A stretch of 64,000 nucleotides of DNA. It comes from SHWC01 sp050173345. GTDB lineage: Bacteria; Pseudomonadota; Alphaproteobacteria; UBA828. The translations under genes and the position numbers were made by a program. Shown one piece after another: positions 17,007 through 26,170 of the stretch (its first letter is position 1; each line of letters begins with the position of its first letter). The stretch is from the NCBI GenBank assembly GCA_050173345.1, contig JBFXKW010000004.1:210660-274659 (forward strand), given 5' to 3'. The notes below the pieces were generated by a model. It was not told the origin of the DNA and searched no databases. It worked only from the letters and a program-made list of their open reading frames with translations.

Positions 17007-17402
17007 ATGCGCAACGCCCGCATTGAAACCCCGCTCGCCCGCGTGCGCGGCCTCGGCGCCGCCAAGGACGGCACCGAGCATTGGTGGATGCAGCGGCTCA
17101 CCGCCGTCCTGCTGGTGCCGCTCGGGCTCTGGTTTGTCGGCTCGATCTGGTGGCTGGTCATGCAGGGCGCGAGCCATGCCGCCCTGGTCGACTGGCTGCA
17201 GGGGCCGGTCACCGCCACGCTCATGATCCTGTTCGCCGGTACCGTCTTCTATCACCTGAAGCTCGGGCTCCAGGTGGTGATCGAGGACTATGTCCACCAC
17301 AAGCCGATCAAGTGGGGGATGCTGATCGCGCTCTCGCTCGGCTGCCTGACCGCGGGCGCGGCTTGCGTCTATTCGGTCATCGCCATCGCGCTGAAGGGTT
17401 AG
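17007..17402 (+). CDS. sdhD: Succinate dehydrogenase membrane anchor subunit
   Basis: Second membrane subunit of complex II. 131 residues with three membrane helices (about residues 32-55, 65-85 and 105-128). The quinone/haem-side motif FYHLKLGLQVVIEDYVH contains the expected His and Asp-Tyr pair. A GLGAAKDGTEHWW segment precedes helix 1 as in other alphaproteobacterial SdhD. Only 3 nt separate its stop from sdhA. Confidence 0.94.
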   Translation: MRNARIETPLARVRGLGAAKDGTEHWWMQRLTAVLLVPLGLWFVGSIWWLVMQGASHAALVDWLQGPVTATLMILFAGTVFYHLKLGLQVVIEDYVHHKPIKWGMLIALSLGCLTAGAACVYSVIAIALKG

Positions 17403-17405
17403 CCC

Positions 17406-19196
17406 ATGAGCCAGGCCTATCCGCTGATCGAGCATCGCTACGACGTGGTCGTCGTGGGCGCGGGCGGCTCGGGGTTGCGCGCCACCTTCGGCCTCGCCCA
17501 GCACGGCCTCAACACCGCCTGCATCACCAAGCTGTTCCCGACGCGCAGCCACACGGTCGCGGCGCAGGGCGGCATCTCGGCCGCGCTCGCCAACATGGGC
17601 GAGGACGACTGGCGCTGGCACATGTACGACACGGTCAAGGGCTCGGACTGGCTCGGCGACCAGGACGCCATCGAATACATGTGCAAGAACGCGCCCGAGG
17701 TGGTGCTCGAGCTCGAGCATTACGGCGTGCCGTTCTCCCGCACGCCCGAGGGCAAGATCTACCAGCGCGCCTTCGGCGGCATGACCACGCATTTCGGCGA
17801 AGGCACGGCGCTGCGCACCTGCGCCGCGGCCGACCGCACCGGCCATGCCATGCTGCACACGCTCTACCAGCAGTCGCTGCGGCATTCCGCGCAGTTCTTC
17901 ATCGAGTATTTCGCGCTCGACCTGGTGATGGACGACGAGGGCGCCTGCCGCGGCGTGATCGCCTGGAACCTCGACGACGGCACGCTGCATCTGTTCCGCG
18001 CGCAGACCGTGATCCTCGCCACCGGCGGCTATGGCCGCACCTATTTCTCGTGCACCTCGGCGCACACCTGCACCGGCGACGGCAACGGCATGGCGCTGCG
18101 CGCCGGCCTCGCGCTGCAGGACATGGAGTTCATCCAGTTCCACCCGACCGGCATCTACGGCGCCGGCTGCCTGATCACCGAGGGCGTGCGCGGCGAGGGC
18201 GGCTACCTGCTCAACTCCGAGGGCGAGCGCTTCATGGAGCGCTATGCGCCGAGCGCCAAGGACCTCGCCTCGCGCGACGTGGTGTCGCGCGCGATGACCA
18301 TCGAGATTCGCGAGGGGCGCGGCGTCGGCCCGCTCAAGGACCATATCTACCTGAAGCTCGACCATCTGGGCGCGCAGGTGCTGCATGAACGGCTGCCCGG
18401 CATCACCGAGACCGCGAAGATCTTCTCCGGCGTCGACGCCACCAAGGAGCCGATCCCGGTGCTGCCGACCGCGCACTACAACATGGGCGGCGTGCCGACC
18501 AACTTTCACGGCGAGGTGGTCACGCTCGCCAACGGCAATCCCGACACGGTGGTGCCCGGCCTGATGGCGGTCGGCGAGGCGGCCTGCGTCTCGGTGCACG
18601 GCGCCAACCGGCTTGGCTCGAACTCGCTGCTCGACCTCGTGGTGTTCGGCCGCGCCGCGGCACGGCGCTGCGCCGAGACCGTGACGCCGGGCGAGTCGCA
18701 CCCGCCGGTGCCGAGCGCCTCGATCGAGCGCACCCTCGGCTGGTTCGACCGGCTGCGCCACGCCAATGGCGACACGCCGACCGCGGCGATCCGCCTCGAC
18801 ATGCAACGCACCATGCAGAACCATGCGAGCGTGTTCCGCACCGGTCCGGTCATGGAGGAAGGCAAGGAACGGCTCGCCACGATCTGGAACGGGCTCGGCG
18901 CGATCAAGGTGTCCGACCGCTCGCTGATCTGGAATTCCGACCTGGCCGAGACCATCGAGCTCGACAACCTGATGCGCCAATCGCTCGTCGCGCTGCATTG
19001 CGCGGCGAACCGGACCGAGAGCCGGGGCGCGCACGCGCGCGAGGACTATCCCGAGCGCGACGACGCCAACTGGATGAAGCACTCGATCGTCTGGCTCAAG
19101 GACGACGGCAAGCCGGTGATCGACTACCGGCCGGTCCACCTCTACACCATGACCAACGAAATTCAGGTGATTCAGCCGAAGGCCCGCGTCTATTGA
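17406..19196 (+). CDS. sdhA: Succinate dehydrogenase flavoprotein subunit
   Basis: SdhA oxidises succinate to fumarate on covalently bound FAD. 596 residues, full length. Seen: dinucleotide motif VVGAGGSGLRATFG; the FAD-linking His in SHTVAAQGG; the active-site region HPTGIYGAGCLITEGVRGEG; HGANRLGSNSLLDLVVFG; and a C-terminal EDYPERDDANWMKHS block. Cytoplasmic side of complex II. Third gene of sdhCDAB. Confidence 0.97.
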   Translation: MSQAYPLIEHRYDVVVVGAGGSGLRATFGLAQHGLNTACITKLFPTRSHTVAAQGGISAALANMGEDDWRWHMYDTVKGSDWLGDQDAIEYMCKNAPEVVLELEHYGVPFSRTPEGKIYQRAFGGMTTHFGEGTALRTCAAADRTGHAMLHTLYQQSLRHSAQFFIEYFALDLVMDDEGACRGVIAWNLDDGTLHLFRAQTVILATGGYGRTYFSCTSAHTCTGDGNGMALRAGLALQDMEFIQFHPTGIYGAGCLITEGVRGEGGYLLNSEGERFMERYAPSAKDLASRDVVSRAMTIEIREGRGVGPLKDHIYLKLDHLGAQVLHERLPGITETAKIFSGVDATKEPIPVLPTAHYNMGGVPTNFHGEVVTLANGNPDTVVPGLMAVGEAACVSVHGANRLGSNSLLDLVVFGRAAARRCAETVTPGESHPPVPSASIERTLGWFDRLRHANGDTPTAAIRLDMQRTMQNHASVFRTGPVMEEGKERLATIWNGLGAIKVSDRSLIWNSDLAETIELDNLMRQSLVALHCAANRTESRGAHAREDYPERDDANWMKHSIVWLKDDGKPVIDYRPVHLYTMTNEIQVIQPKARVY

Positions 19197-19230
19197 GGCA
19201 GGCCGGCAGGCTCAGGTAAGGAAGCGCGCG

Positions 19231-20013
19231 ATGGCGGAGTTCACGCTCCCGAAGAACTCGAAGATCAGGCCGGGCCGGCATTTCGATGCGCCGGAAGGCG
19301 CCAAGGCGCGGCGGCGCTTCAAGATCTATCGCTGGGACCCGGACAGCGGCGACAACCCGCGCACCGACACCTACGACATCGACCTCGCGGCGTGCGGGCC
19401 GATGGTTCTCGACGCGCTGATCAAGATCAAGAACGAGGTCGATGCGACGCTGACCTTCCGCCGCTCCTGCCGCGAGGGCATCTGCGGCTCCTGCGCCATG
19501 AACATCGACGGCACCAACACGCTCGCCTGCACCAAGCACATCGAGGAGGTGAAGGCCGCCGAAATCCGCATCTATCCCCTGCCCCACATGCCGGTGGTCA
19601 AGGACCTGGTGCCCGACCTCACCCAGTTCTACGCGCAGTACGCCTCGATCGAGCCCTGGCTCAAGGCCGACACGCCGCCGCCCGCCAACTCCGAGCGGCT
19701 GCAATCGCCCGAGGACCGCGCCAAGCTCGACGGGCTCTACGAATGCATCCTGTGCGCCTGCTGCTCGGCCGCGTGCCCGAGCTATTGGTGGAACCAGGAC
19801 CGCTATCTGGGCCCGGCGATCCTCTTGCAGGCCTATCGCTGGCTCGCCGATTCGCGCGACGAGGCCAAGGGCGAGCGGCTCGACCAGCTCGAAGATCCGT
19901 TCAGGCTCTACCGCTGCCACACCATCATGAATTGCACCAGGACCTGCCCGAAGGGCCTCAACCCGGCGAAGGCGATCGCCGAGATCAAGAAGATGATGGT
20001 GCTGCGCCGGTAG
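19231..20013 (+). CDS. sdhB: Succinate dehydrogenase iron-sulfur subunit
   Basis: Electron-transfer subunit linking SdhA flavin to the membrane quinone site. 260 residues. The [2Fe-2S] cysteines are in SCREGICGSCAMNIDG and the following Cys of LACTKH; the [4Fe-4S] and [3Fe-4S] ligands are in CILCACCSAACPSYWW and CHTIMNCTRTCPKGLNP. Last gene of the operon. The convergent Sel1 gene begins 3 nt after its stop and no terminator hairpin is seen in that gap. Confidence 0.97.
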   Translation: MAEFTLPKNSKIRPGRHFDAPEGAKARRRFKIYRWDPDSGDNPRTDTYDIDLAACGPMVLDALIKIKNEVDATLTFRRSCREGICGSCAMNIDGTNTLACTKHIEEVKAAEIRIYPLPHMPVVKDLVPDLTQFYAQYASIEPWLKADTPPPANSERLQSPEDRAKLDGLYECILCACCSAACPSYWWNQDRYLGPAILLQAYRWLADSRDEAKGERLDQLEDPFRLYRCHTIMNCTRTCPKGLNPAKAIAEIKKMMVLRR

Positions 20014-20016
20014 CGC

Positions 20017-21951
20017 CTACTCGCCGAGCCTGGCGAGCGCGGCCTCGGCGGGCTCGAAGCCGGCATCGGCCGCCGCCTCGTACCAGCGGGCCGCCTCGCC
20101 GCGGTCGGGGCTCGTGCCGAGGCCGTGCTCGTGCATCATGCCAAGCAAGAAGCGCGCCGCCGCCTCGTCCTTGTCGGCCGCCGCGCGGAAGTTCTTCAGC
20201 GCCTCCGCATAGTCCTGCGAGTAGTACCGGCCGCTCAGATAGAACGCGCCGAGCAGCGCCTGCGCATCCGCATCGCCGCTGAACGCGAGCGTTACGAGCT
20301 GGCCGAGCGCGCCACCATCTCCGGCCGCGACGGCGGGACGCAGCGCAGCGCTCTCGCCGTCCATCTCCGCGCCCGGCAGCGCGCCGAGGATCAGGAGCGC
20401 CGCATTGGCATAGGCATCGCCCGCTGCCGCCGCAGCCTGATACCAGCGCACCGCCTCGGCGGGGTCCTCGGCCACGCCCATGCCATGCTCGTAGATCACG
20501 CCGAGATTGTATTGCGCGGTGGAGTCCCCCTGCTCGGCCGCGGCACGCATCCAGCGCGCGCCCTCGTGGAAGTTCTGCTCGAGCGGAATCTCACGGCTCG
20601 CATAGTAGAGGGTGCCGAGCCAAGTCTGCGCCGTGGGTTCTCCCGTCTTGGCCAGCTTGACGAGGCTCTTGCGCGCCGCCAGCCCGTCATTGCGGTTGCA
20701 GGCCGCGTAGACCTCGGCGAGCGCCGCCACGTCCGCCGCCGCGGCGCACCAGGATTTCGCCAGGAGATCGACCGCGTTCCGCGCGCGATGCGCCGAGGCG
20801 TACCTGCGGTCCGCCTCAGTGCGGGCCGGCACGACGCCCTGGCCGTCCGAGTAGGCGCGGCCGAGCGCCATCTGCGCATCGGGGTTGCCTTGCGCGGCCG
20901 CCGCCCGATACCAGCGCACCGCCTCGGCATAGTCCGGCGCCTCGCCGTAGCTCATCCGGGCATAGGATTCGGCTAGCGCGAACTGGGCGGTCCCGTCGCC
21001 CTTGTCGGCAGCCATCCTGAGCCAGCGCCGCCCCTCGGCGACATCGGGCGGCACGCCCCGCCCGCCGAGATACATCCCGCCGAGCCGAAGCTGGGCCGCG
21101 ACGTCGCCCTGCTCGGCGAGCGCGCGGAACTGCTCGGCGGCCCAGGCATAGCGCATGTCCTCATAGGCCGCCTCGGCGGCGTCGAGCCCGGTGCCTTCCG
21201 GCAGCTTGCCGAAGCGGATCGCGGAAAGCCGCTCGACCGCCGCCTTCCCCTTCGGCTGGCCGCGCGCTACGGACGCCGAGTACCAGCGATGCGCCTCGTC
21301 ATAGTCCTGCGGCACGCCGCGCCCGGTCTCGTAGAGCGCCGCCAGGTTGAACTGGGCCTCGCCGTCGCCGAATTGTGCCGCCTCGCGGTAGTGCCGGGCC
21401 GCCGCGGCATAGTCCTGCGCCACGCCCAGGCCGTTCTCGTAGAGGAGCCCGAGATAGTAGTGGGCGCGCTCGCTGCCGGCCTCGGCGAGCGCCTCGAACC
21501 GCGACGCCGCGGCCGCATAGTCGCCTCCCTCATAGGCGGCGATGGCATCGTCGAGACTTCCGGCGCTGCTCTCGTCCTTCTGCCCGCGCGCCGCCTCGCG
21601 GTTGCCCTGGCCGGGGGCCTGTCGGGCGATGCCTTGCGCCTCATCGAGCCGGGCGAGCGCGTTCAGCGCATCGCCCTGGCCCTGATCGGCCGCGGCCCGG
21701 TACCAGCGGCGCGCCGCCGCCGGGTCGCGCTGCACGCCCTGGCCCTCCTCGTACATCTGGCCGAGGAAGAATTGCGCGTCGGCGTTGCCGCGCTGGGCGA
21801 GGGGCAGGAGCTGTTCCAGCGCCGCCGCATAGTCGCCGCGCAGATAGGCGAACATGCCGGCGTCGAACTCGCCCTGCGCGGACGCGCCGCCCGCCGCCGT
21901 GACGAGGGCGATCGCGAACACCCCGGCGCGCAGGATCGATGCTCTCATCAT
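20017..21951 (-). CDS. Exported Sel1-repeat protein
   Basis: 644 residues: a signal peptide (cleavage likely after GGASA at about residue 25), then Sel1-type repeats of about 36 residues almost to the end, with the recurring pattern of a Gly-Val pair, Asp, Ala and WY followed by AA. At least a dozen units are visible; a few in the middle (around residues 370-430) are divergent and hold two cysteine-containing stretches. Sel1 proteins act as scaffolds in periplasmic or envelope signalling, but the partner here is unknown. A second ATG follows directly at codon 2. Monocistronic, with sdhB convergent. Confidence 0.88.
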   Translation of the reverse strand: MMRASILRAGVFAIALVTAAGGASAQGEFDAGMFAYLRGDYAAALEQLLPLAQRGNADAQFFLGQMYEEGQGVQRDPAAARRWYRAAADQGQGDALNALARLDEAQGIARQAPGQGNREAARGQKDESSAGSLDDAIAAYEGGDYAAAASRFEALAEAGSERAHYYLGLLYENGLGVAQDYAAAARHYREAAQFGDGEAQFNLAALYETGRGVPQDYDEAHRWYSASVARGQPKGKAAVERLSAIRFGKLPEGTGLDAAEAAYEDMRYAWAAEQFRALAEQGDVAAQLRLGGMYLGGRGVPPDVAEGRRWLRMAADKGDGTAQFALAESYARMSYGEAPDYAEAVRWYRAAAAQGNPDAQMALGRAYSDGQGVVPARTEADRRYASAHRARNAVDLLAKSWCAAAADVAALAEVYAACNRNDGLAARKSLVKLAKTGEPTAQTWLGTLYYASREIPLEQNFHEGARWMRAAAEQGDSTAQYNLGVIYEHGMGVAEDPAEAVRWYQAAAAAGDAYANAALLILGALPGAEMDGESAALRPAVAAGDGGALGQLVTLAFSGDADAQALLGAFYLSGRYYSQDYAEALKNFRAAADKDEAAARFLLGMMHEHGLGTSPDRGEAARWYEAAADAGFEPAEAALARLGE

Positions 21952-22129
21952 GCTCCCCGACGGCTCCTAGGCGCCCATGCGCCAGCGCGCGGCGGCCCGG
22001 ATACCATCCATCGCCGGCGCGCACAGCGCAACCGGCCGCCGCGCAGCGACACCAAACATCCTCTCGAAACCGACATCAAGAGAGTGCAAGCTGCGACGGC
22101 TGAACGGATGACGGCGACGCATTCCAGCT

Positions 22130-22137
22130 AAGGAGGT
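22130..22137 (+). promoter_or_regulatory. Consensus ribosome binding site for the SIMPL-domain gene
   Basis: AAGGAGGT, complementary to the 16S 3' end over all eight bases, ends 6 nt before the ATG at 22144. It fixes that start and is the strongest such site seen in the window. Confidence 0.85.
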
Positions 22138-22143
22138 GCAGCC

Positions 22144-22857
22144 ATGACACGGCGCATGATCGCGGCGGCAATCGCGCTGCCGCTTCTGATCGGGATCGGC
22201 CCCGCCCTCGCCGCCGGACCAGGCAAGGGCGGGCACATCAGCGTGACGGGCGAAGGTACGGTTTCCGCCGCGCCCGACATCGCGACCATCAATGTCGGCG
22301 TGATCACCACGGCGCCGGAGGCAAAGGCCGCGGTCGAGGCCAACAGCGCGGCTTCCGCCAAGCTGCACGAGACGCTGGCGGCCAACGGCATCGCCGCGGC
22401 GGACATCCAGACCGCGCGGTTCTCCGTCTATCCGCAATACGAGAACGTCGAGGGCCGGCAGCAGCCGGAAATCTCGGGCTATACGGTCGAGAACACCGTG
22501 CAGGTCACCGTGCGCAAGCTGGACACGCTCGGCCAGACGCTCGACCTCGCAATCCAGGCCGGCGCCAACCGGGTGGACAGCATCGTGTTCGGCCTCGCCG
22601 ACCCGGCCGCCGCGACCGACGCCGCGCGGCACGAGGCGCTCAAGGATGCCCGCCGCAAGGCCGAGCTCTACGCGGCGGATGCCGGCGTCACGCTCGGCCG
22701 GCTGCTCTCGATCAAGGAGCATGGCGCCGAGCGGCCCAGGCCCGTGACGGTCGGCACGATGCGGGCCGCCCAGGCGGCGGTGCCGATCGCGCCCGGCGAG
22801 CAGGAAGTCGGCGTCACGATCTCGGTGAGCTACGCCATCGCCGGCGCCGCCGAGTAG
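22144..22857 (+). CDS. Periplasmic SIMPL/DUF541-domain protein
   Basis: 237 residues: signal peptide (ALPLLIGIGPALA, cleavage near residue 24), then a single SIMPL domain beginning HISVTGEGTVSAAPDIATI and ending with VTISVSYAI. The family includes E. coli YggE and BP26 of Brucella, periplasmic proteins linked to oxidative-stress tolerance or channel-like assemblies; biochemical function is not settled. It lies between the divergent Sel1 gene and mdh; the 156-nt gap to mdh holds GC-rich inverted repeats but no gene. Confidence 0.88.
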   Translation: MTRRMIAAAIALPLLIGIGPALAAGPGKGGHISVTGEGTVSAAPDIATINVGVITTAPEAKAAVEANSAASAKLHETLAANGIAAADIQTARFSVYPQYENVEGRQQPEISGYTVENTVQVTVRKLDTLGQTLDLAIQAGANRVDSIVFGLADPAAATDAARHEALKDARRKAELYAADAGVTLGRLLSIKEHGAERPRPVTVGTMRAAQAAVPIAPGEQEVGVTISVSYAIAGAAE

Positions 22858-23013
22858 CCGGCGCAGCGGCGGTCCGATCGGCCGGCCCGCGCGGCCGGAA
22901 GCGGCCCCTTGCGGCCCGGCCGAAGAGGCGGTACACCGCGCCGCGCCGCCAAAAGGCGGCGAGACCCTGGATGGAGCCGGGCCGTCCCCGGCCCGAGCAG
23001 CGGGAGGAATAGG

Positions 23014-23970
23014 ATGGCTCGCAACAAGATCGCGCTGATCGGGGCCGGCAATATCGGCGGCACCCTGGCCCATCTGATCGGGCTCAAGCAGCTCGGCGAC
23101 ATTGTGCTGTTCGACATCGTCGAGGGCGTGCCGCAGGGCAAGTCGCTCGACATCGCGGAGAGCGCGCCGGTTGAGCGCTTCGACGCCGCGATCCAGGGCG
23201 CCAACGACTACGCGCCGATCGCCGGCGCCGACGTGGTGATCGTCACCGCCGGCGTGCCGAGGAAGCCCGGCATGAGCCGCGACGACCTGCTCTCGATCAA
23301 CGCCAAGGTGATGAAGGCGGTCGGCGACGGCATCGGGCAGCACGCGCCGGGCGCCTTCGTGATCTGCATCACCAACCCGCTCGACGCCATGGTGATGGCG
23401 CTGCAGAAGTTCTCGGGCCTGCCGGCCAACAAGGTGGTGGGCATGGCGGGCGTGCTGGACTCGGCGCGCTTCCGCTATTTCCTGGCGAGCGAGATGAACG
23501 TCTCGGTGCAGGACGTGACCGCCTTCGTGCTCGGCGGCCATGGCGACACCATGGTGCCGCTCGCGCGCTATTCGACGGTCGCCGGCATTCCCCTCCCCGA
23601 CCTCGTCAAGCTTGGCTGGCTCAAGCAGGAGCGGCTCGACCAGATCATCCAGCGCACGCGCGACGGCGGCGCCGAGATCGTCAACCTGCTGAAGACCGGC
23701 TCGGCCTTCTACGCGCCGGCCTCGGCCGCCGTGCAGATGGCGGAGGCCTATCTGCGGGACCAGAAGCGGGTGCTGCCCTGCGCCGCCCAGCTCAACGGCC
23801 AGTACGGGGTCAAGGGCCTCTATGTCGGCGTGCCGGTGGTGATCGGCGCGGGCGGCGTCGAGCGCATCGTCGAGATCACGCTGAACGCCGACGAGAAGGC
23901 GGCGTTCGACAAGTCGGTCGGCGCGGTCAAGGGCCTGGTCGATGCCATGGCCGCGATGAATTTGACGTGA
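23014..23970 (+). CDS. mdh: Malate dehydrogenase
   Basis: NAD-dependent oxidation of malate to oxaloacetate. 318 residues of the LDH-like MDH type: NAD motif LIGAGNIGGTLA, substrate loop PRKPGMSRDDLL, catalytic His in LGGHGDTMVPL. The ATG at 23014 has GGGAGG a few bases upstream and matches the family start; the frame extends upstream without support. First gene of mdh-sucCDAB-lpd, though a promoter of its own precedes sucC. Confidence 0.96.
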   Translation: MARNKIALIGAGNIGGTLAHLIGLKQLGDIVLFDIVEGVPQGKSLDIAESAPVERFDAAIQGANDYAPIAGADVVIVTAGVPRKPGMSRDDLLSINAKVMKAVGDGIGQHAPGAFVICITNPLDAMVMALQKFSGLPANKVVGMAGVLDSARFRYFLASEMNVSVQDVTAFVLGGHGDTMVPLARYSTVAGIPLPDLVKLGWLKQERLDQIIQRTRDGGAEIVNLLKTGSAFYAPASAAVQMAEAYLRDQKRVLPCAAQLNGQYGVKGLYVGVPVVIGAGGVERIVEITLNADEKAAFDKSVGAVKGLVDAMAAMNLT

Positions 23971-24018
23971 CGAAGGAAAAAAGTAGCGGGATGGGGGCCT
24001 GGATCGCGCGCTTGGCGG

Positions 24019-24046
24019 TTGAATCGGACCGATAGGGTGCTATAAC
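24019..24046 (+). promoter_or_regulatory. Candidate promoter for sucCDAB
   Basis: TTGAAT (24019-24024), 16-nt spacer, TATAAC (24041-24046): 4/6 and 5/6 matches to sigma-70 sites, 40 nt before the sucC ATG. This suggests sucC can be transcribed independently of mdh. Confidence 0.5.
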
Positions 24047-24085
24047 TCGCCCGGCTTCCGTGGGCCGGCCTGCGCGCATAGAACG

Positions 24086-25258
24086 ATGAACATCCACGAA
24101 TATCAGGCGAAACGCCTGCTGGCCGAGTTCGGTGTCCCCGTCCCCCACGGCGCCGCGGCCCTCGATCCCTCCGAGATCCCCGCCGCCATCGCGGCGGTGA
24201 GCGGACCCGTTTGGGTGGTCAAGGCCCAGATCCATGCGGGCGGCCGCGGCAAGGCCGGCGGCGTCAAGGTCTGCAAGTCGGCCGAGGAGGCGGCGCGCGA
24301 GGCCAAGGCGATGTTCGGCCGCACGCTGGTCACACCGCAGACCGGCCCGGCGGGCAAGACGGTCCACCGGGTCTATATCGAGAGCGGCAGCGACATCGCG
24401 CGCGAGCTCTATTGCGGCGTGGTGGTCGATCGCGGCGCGGGCCGCGTCGCGATCATGGCCTCGACCGAGGGCGGCGTCGAGATCGAGAAGGTCGCCGCCG
24501 AGACGCCCGAGAAGATCATCACCGTCGGCATAGACCCGGCGAGCGGCTTCCAGGGCTTTCACGGCCGCCGGCTCGGCTTCGCGCTCGGCCTCGAGGGCGA
24601 GGCGCTGAAGGGTGCCGGCAAGTTCTTCGGCGCGCTCTACGAGGCGTTCGTGCGCGCGGACGCGAGCCTGATCGAGATCAACCCGCTGGTCGTCACCAAG
24701 GCGGGCGCGCTGATCGCGCTCGACGCCAAGATCAACCTCGACGACAACGCGCTGTTCCGCCACAAGGAGATCCTCGCGCTGCGCGACGAGAGCGAGGAAG
24801 ACCCGGCGGAGCTCGAGGCCTCAAAGCACGAGCTCAACTACGTCAAGCTCGACGGCAATATCGGCTGCATGGTGAACGGCGCCGGGCTCGCCATGGCGAC
24901 GATGGACATCATCAAGCTGAACGGCGCCGAGCCCGCGAACTTCCTCGACGTGGGCGGCGGCGCGACGCGCGAGCGCGTGATCGCCGCGCTCCGGATCATC
25001 CTGAGCGACCCCAATGTCAGGGGCGTCCTGGTCAACATCTTCGGCGGCATCATGCGCTGCGACATCATCGCCGACGGCATCATCTCGGCGGCGCGCGAGA
25101 TCGGCATCAAGGTGCCGCTCGTGGTGCGGCTCGCCGGCACCAATGTCGAGAAGGCGAACCAGATGCTCGACCAGTCCGGCCTTTCGCTGATCTCGGCCAA
25201 CGACCTCGGCGACGCGGCGCGCAAGATCGTCAAGGCGGTCGCGGAGGGCCGAGCCTGA
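24086..25258 (+). CDS. sucC: Succinyl-CoA synthetase beta subunit
   Basis: ATP-grasp subunit that, with SucD, makes ATP or GTP from succinyl-CoA. 390 residues: N-terminal NIHEYQAKRLLAEFGVPVP, the ATP-grasp WVVKAQIHAGGRGKAGGVK, and the C-terminal domain with FLDVGGGATRERV and NIFGGIMRCDIIADGI. The stop overlaps the sucD start (TGATG). The 115-nt gap after mdh carries the promoter listed above. Confidence 0.96.
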   Translation: MNIHEYQAKRLLAEFGVPVPHGAAALDPSEIPAAIAAVSGPVWVVKAQIHAGGRGKAGGVKVCKSAEEAAREAKAMFGRTLVTPQTGPAGKTVHRVYIESGSDIARELYCGVVVDRGAGRVAIMASTEGGVEIEKVAAETPEKIITVGIDPASGFQGFHGRRLGFALGLEGEALKGAGKFFGALYEAFVRADASLIEINPLVVTKAGALIALDAKINLDDNALFRHKEILALRDESEEDPAELEASKHELNYVKLDGNIGCMVNGAGLAMATMDIIKLNGAEPANFLDVGGGATRERVIAALRIILSDPNVRGVLVNIFGGIMRCDIIADGIISAAREIGIKVPLVVRLAGTNVEKANQMLDQSGLSLISANDLGDAARKIVKAVAEGRA

Positions 25259-26133
25259 TGGCGGTGCTCGTCAACGCCGAGACCCGGGTGATCTGCCAGG
25301 GCTTCACCGGCGCGCAGGGCACCTTCCACTCGGAGCAGGCGATCGCCTACGGCACCCGCATGGTCGGCGGCGTGACGCCCGGCAAGGGCGCCACCACCCA
25401 TCTCGGCCTCCCCGTGTTCGACACGGTGCGCGAGGCGGTCGCCAAGACCGGCGCGACCGCGAGCGTCATCTACGTGCCGGCCGCCTTCGCGGCGGACGCC
25501 ATCCTCGAGGCGGTCGACGCCGAGGTGCCGCTCGTCGTCTGCATTACCGAGGGCATCCCGGTGATCGACATGGTGCGGGTCAAGCGCGCGCTCTCGGGCG
25601 GGCGCAGCCGCCTGATCGGGCCGAACTGCCCGGGCGTCATCACGCCCGACGCCTGCAAGATCGGCATCATGCCCGGCCATATCCACAAGCGGGGCAAGGT
25701 CGGCATTGTTTCCCGGTCAGGCACGCTTACTTATGAAGCTGTCGCGCAGACCACCGCCGCTGGCCTCGGGCAATCGACCTGCATCGGGATCGGCGGCGAC
25801 CCGGTGAACGGCACCAACTTCATCGACTGCCTGGCCCTGTTCCTCGCCGATCCTGAGACCGAAGCGATTGTAATGATTGGAGAAATTGGGGGCTCCGCGG
25901 AGGAGGACGCGGCCACCTTCCTGAAGGCAGAGAAAATTAAGAAGCCTGTGGTGGGATTCATCGCCGGCCGCACCGCACCGTCGGGCCGGCGCATGGGCCA
26001 TGCCGGCGCCATCATCTCGGGCGGCAAGGGCGGCGCGGAGAGCAAGATCGACGCCATGCGTTCGGCCGGCATCGCCGTCGCCGAATCGCCCGCCGCGATC
26101 GGCGAGACCATGCTGGAGTTGTTGAAGCGTTGA
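25258..26133 (+). CDS. sucD: Succinyl-CoA synthetase alpha subunit
   Basis: CoA-binding and phospho-histidine subunit. 291 residues: CQGFTGAQGTFHSEQAIAYG, the CoA-binding fold, VMIGEIGGSAEEDAATF, and the phosphorylated His in GHAGAIISGGKGGAESK. The ATG overlaps the sucC stop. Codon use changes sharply within the gene: about 25703-25760 and 25861-25965 use many A/T-ending codons (GAA ATT GTA ATT GGA GAA ATT in one short stretch), unlike the rest of the gene and its neighbours, while the protein stays conserved. Confidence 0.96.
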   Translation: MAVLVNAETRVICQGFTGAQGTFHSEQAIAYGTRMVGGVTPGKGATTHLGLPVFDTVREAVAKTGATASVIYVPAAFAADAILEAVDAEVPLVVCITEGIPVIDMVRVKRALSGGRSRLIGPNCPGVITPDACKIGIMPGHIHKRGKVGIVSRSGTLTYEAVAQTTAAGLGQSTCIGIGGDPVNGTNFIDCLALFLADPETEAIVMIGEIGGSAEEDAATFLKAEKIKKPVVGFIAGRTAPSGRRMGHAGAIISGGKGGAESKIDAMRSAGIAVAESPAAIGETMLELLKR

Positions 26134-26170
26134 GGCATGCCGCAGCGGGTGTCACCCGCGCAGATCGATC

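Noticed and set aside
16815..19139. A 774-codon minus-strand frame across sdhC, sdhD and sdhA
   Set aside because: Same antisense artefact of GC-rich codon bias; the plus strand encodes full sdh genes.
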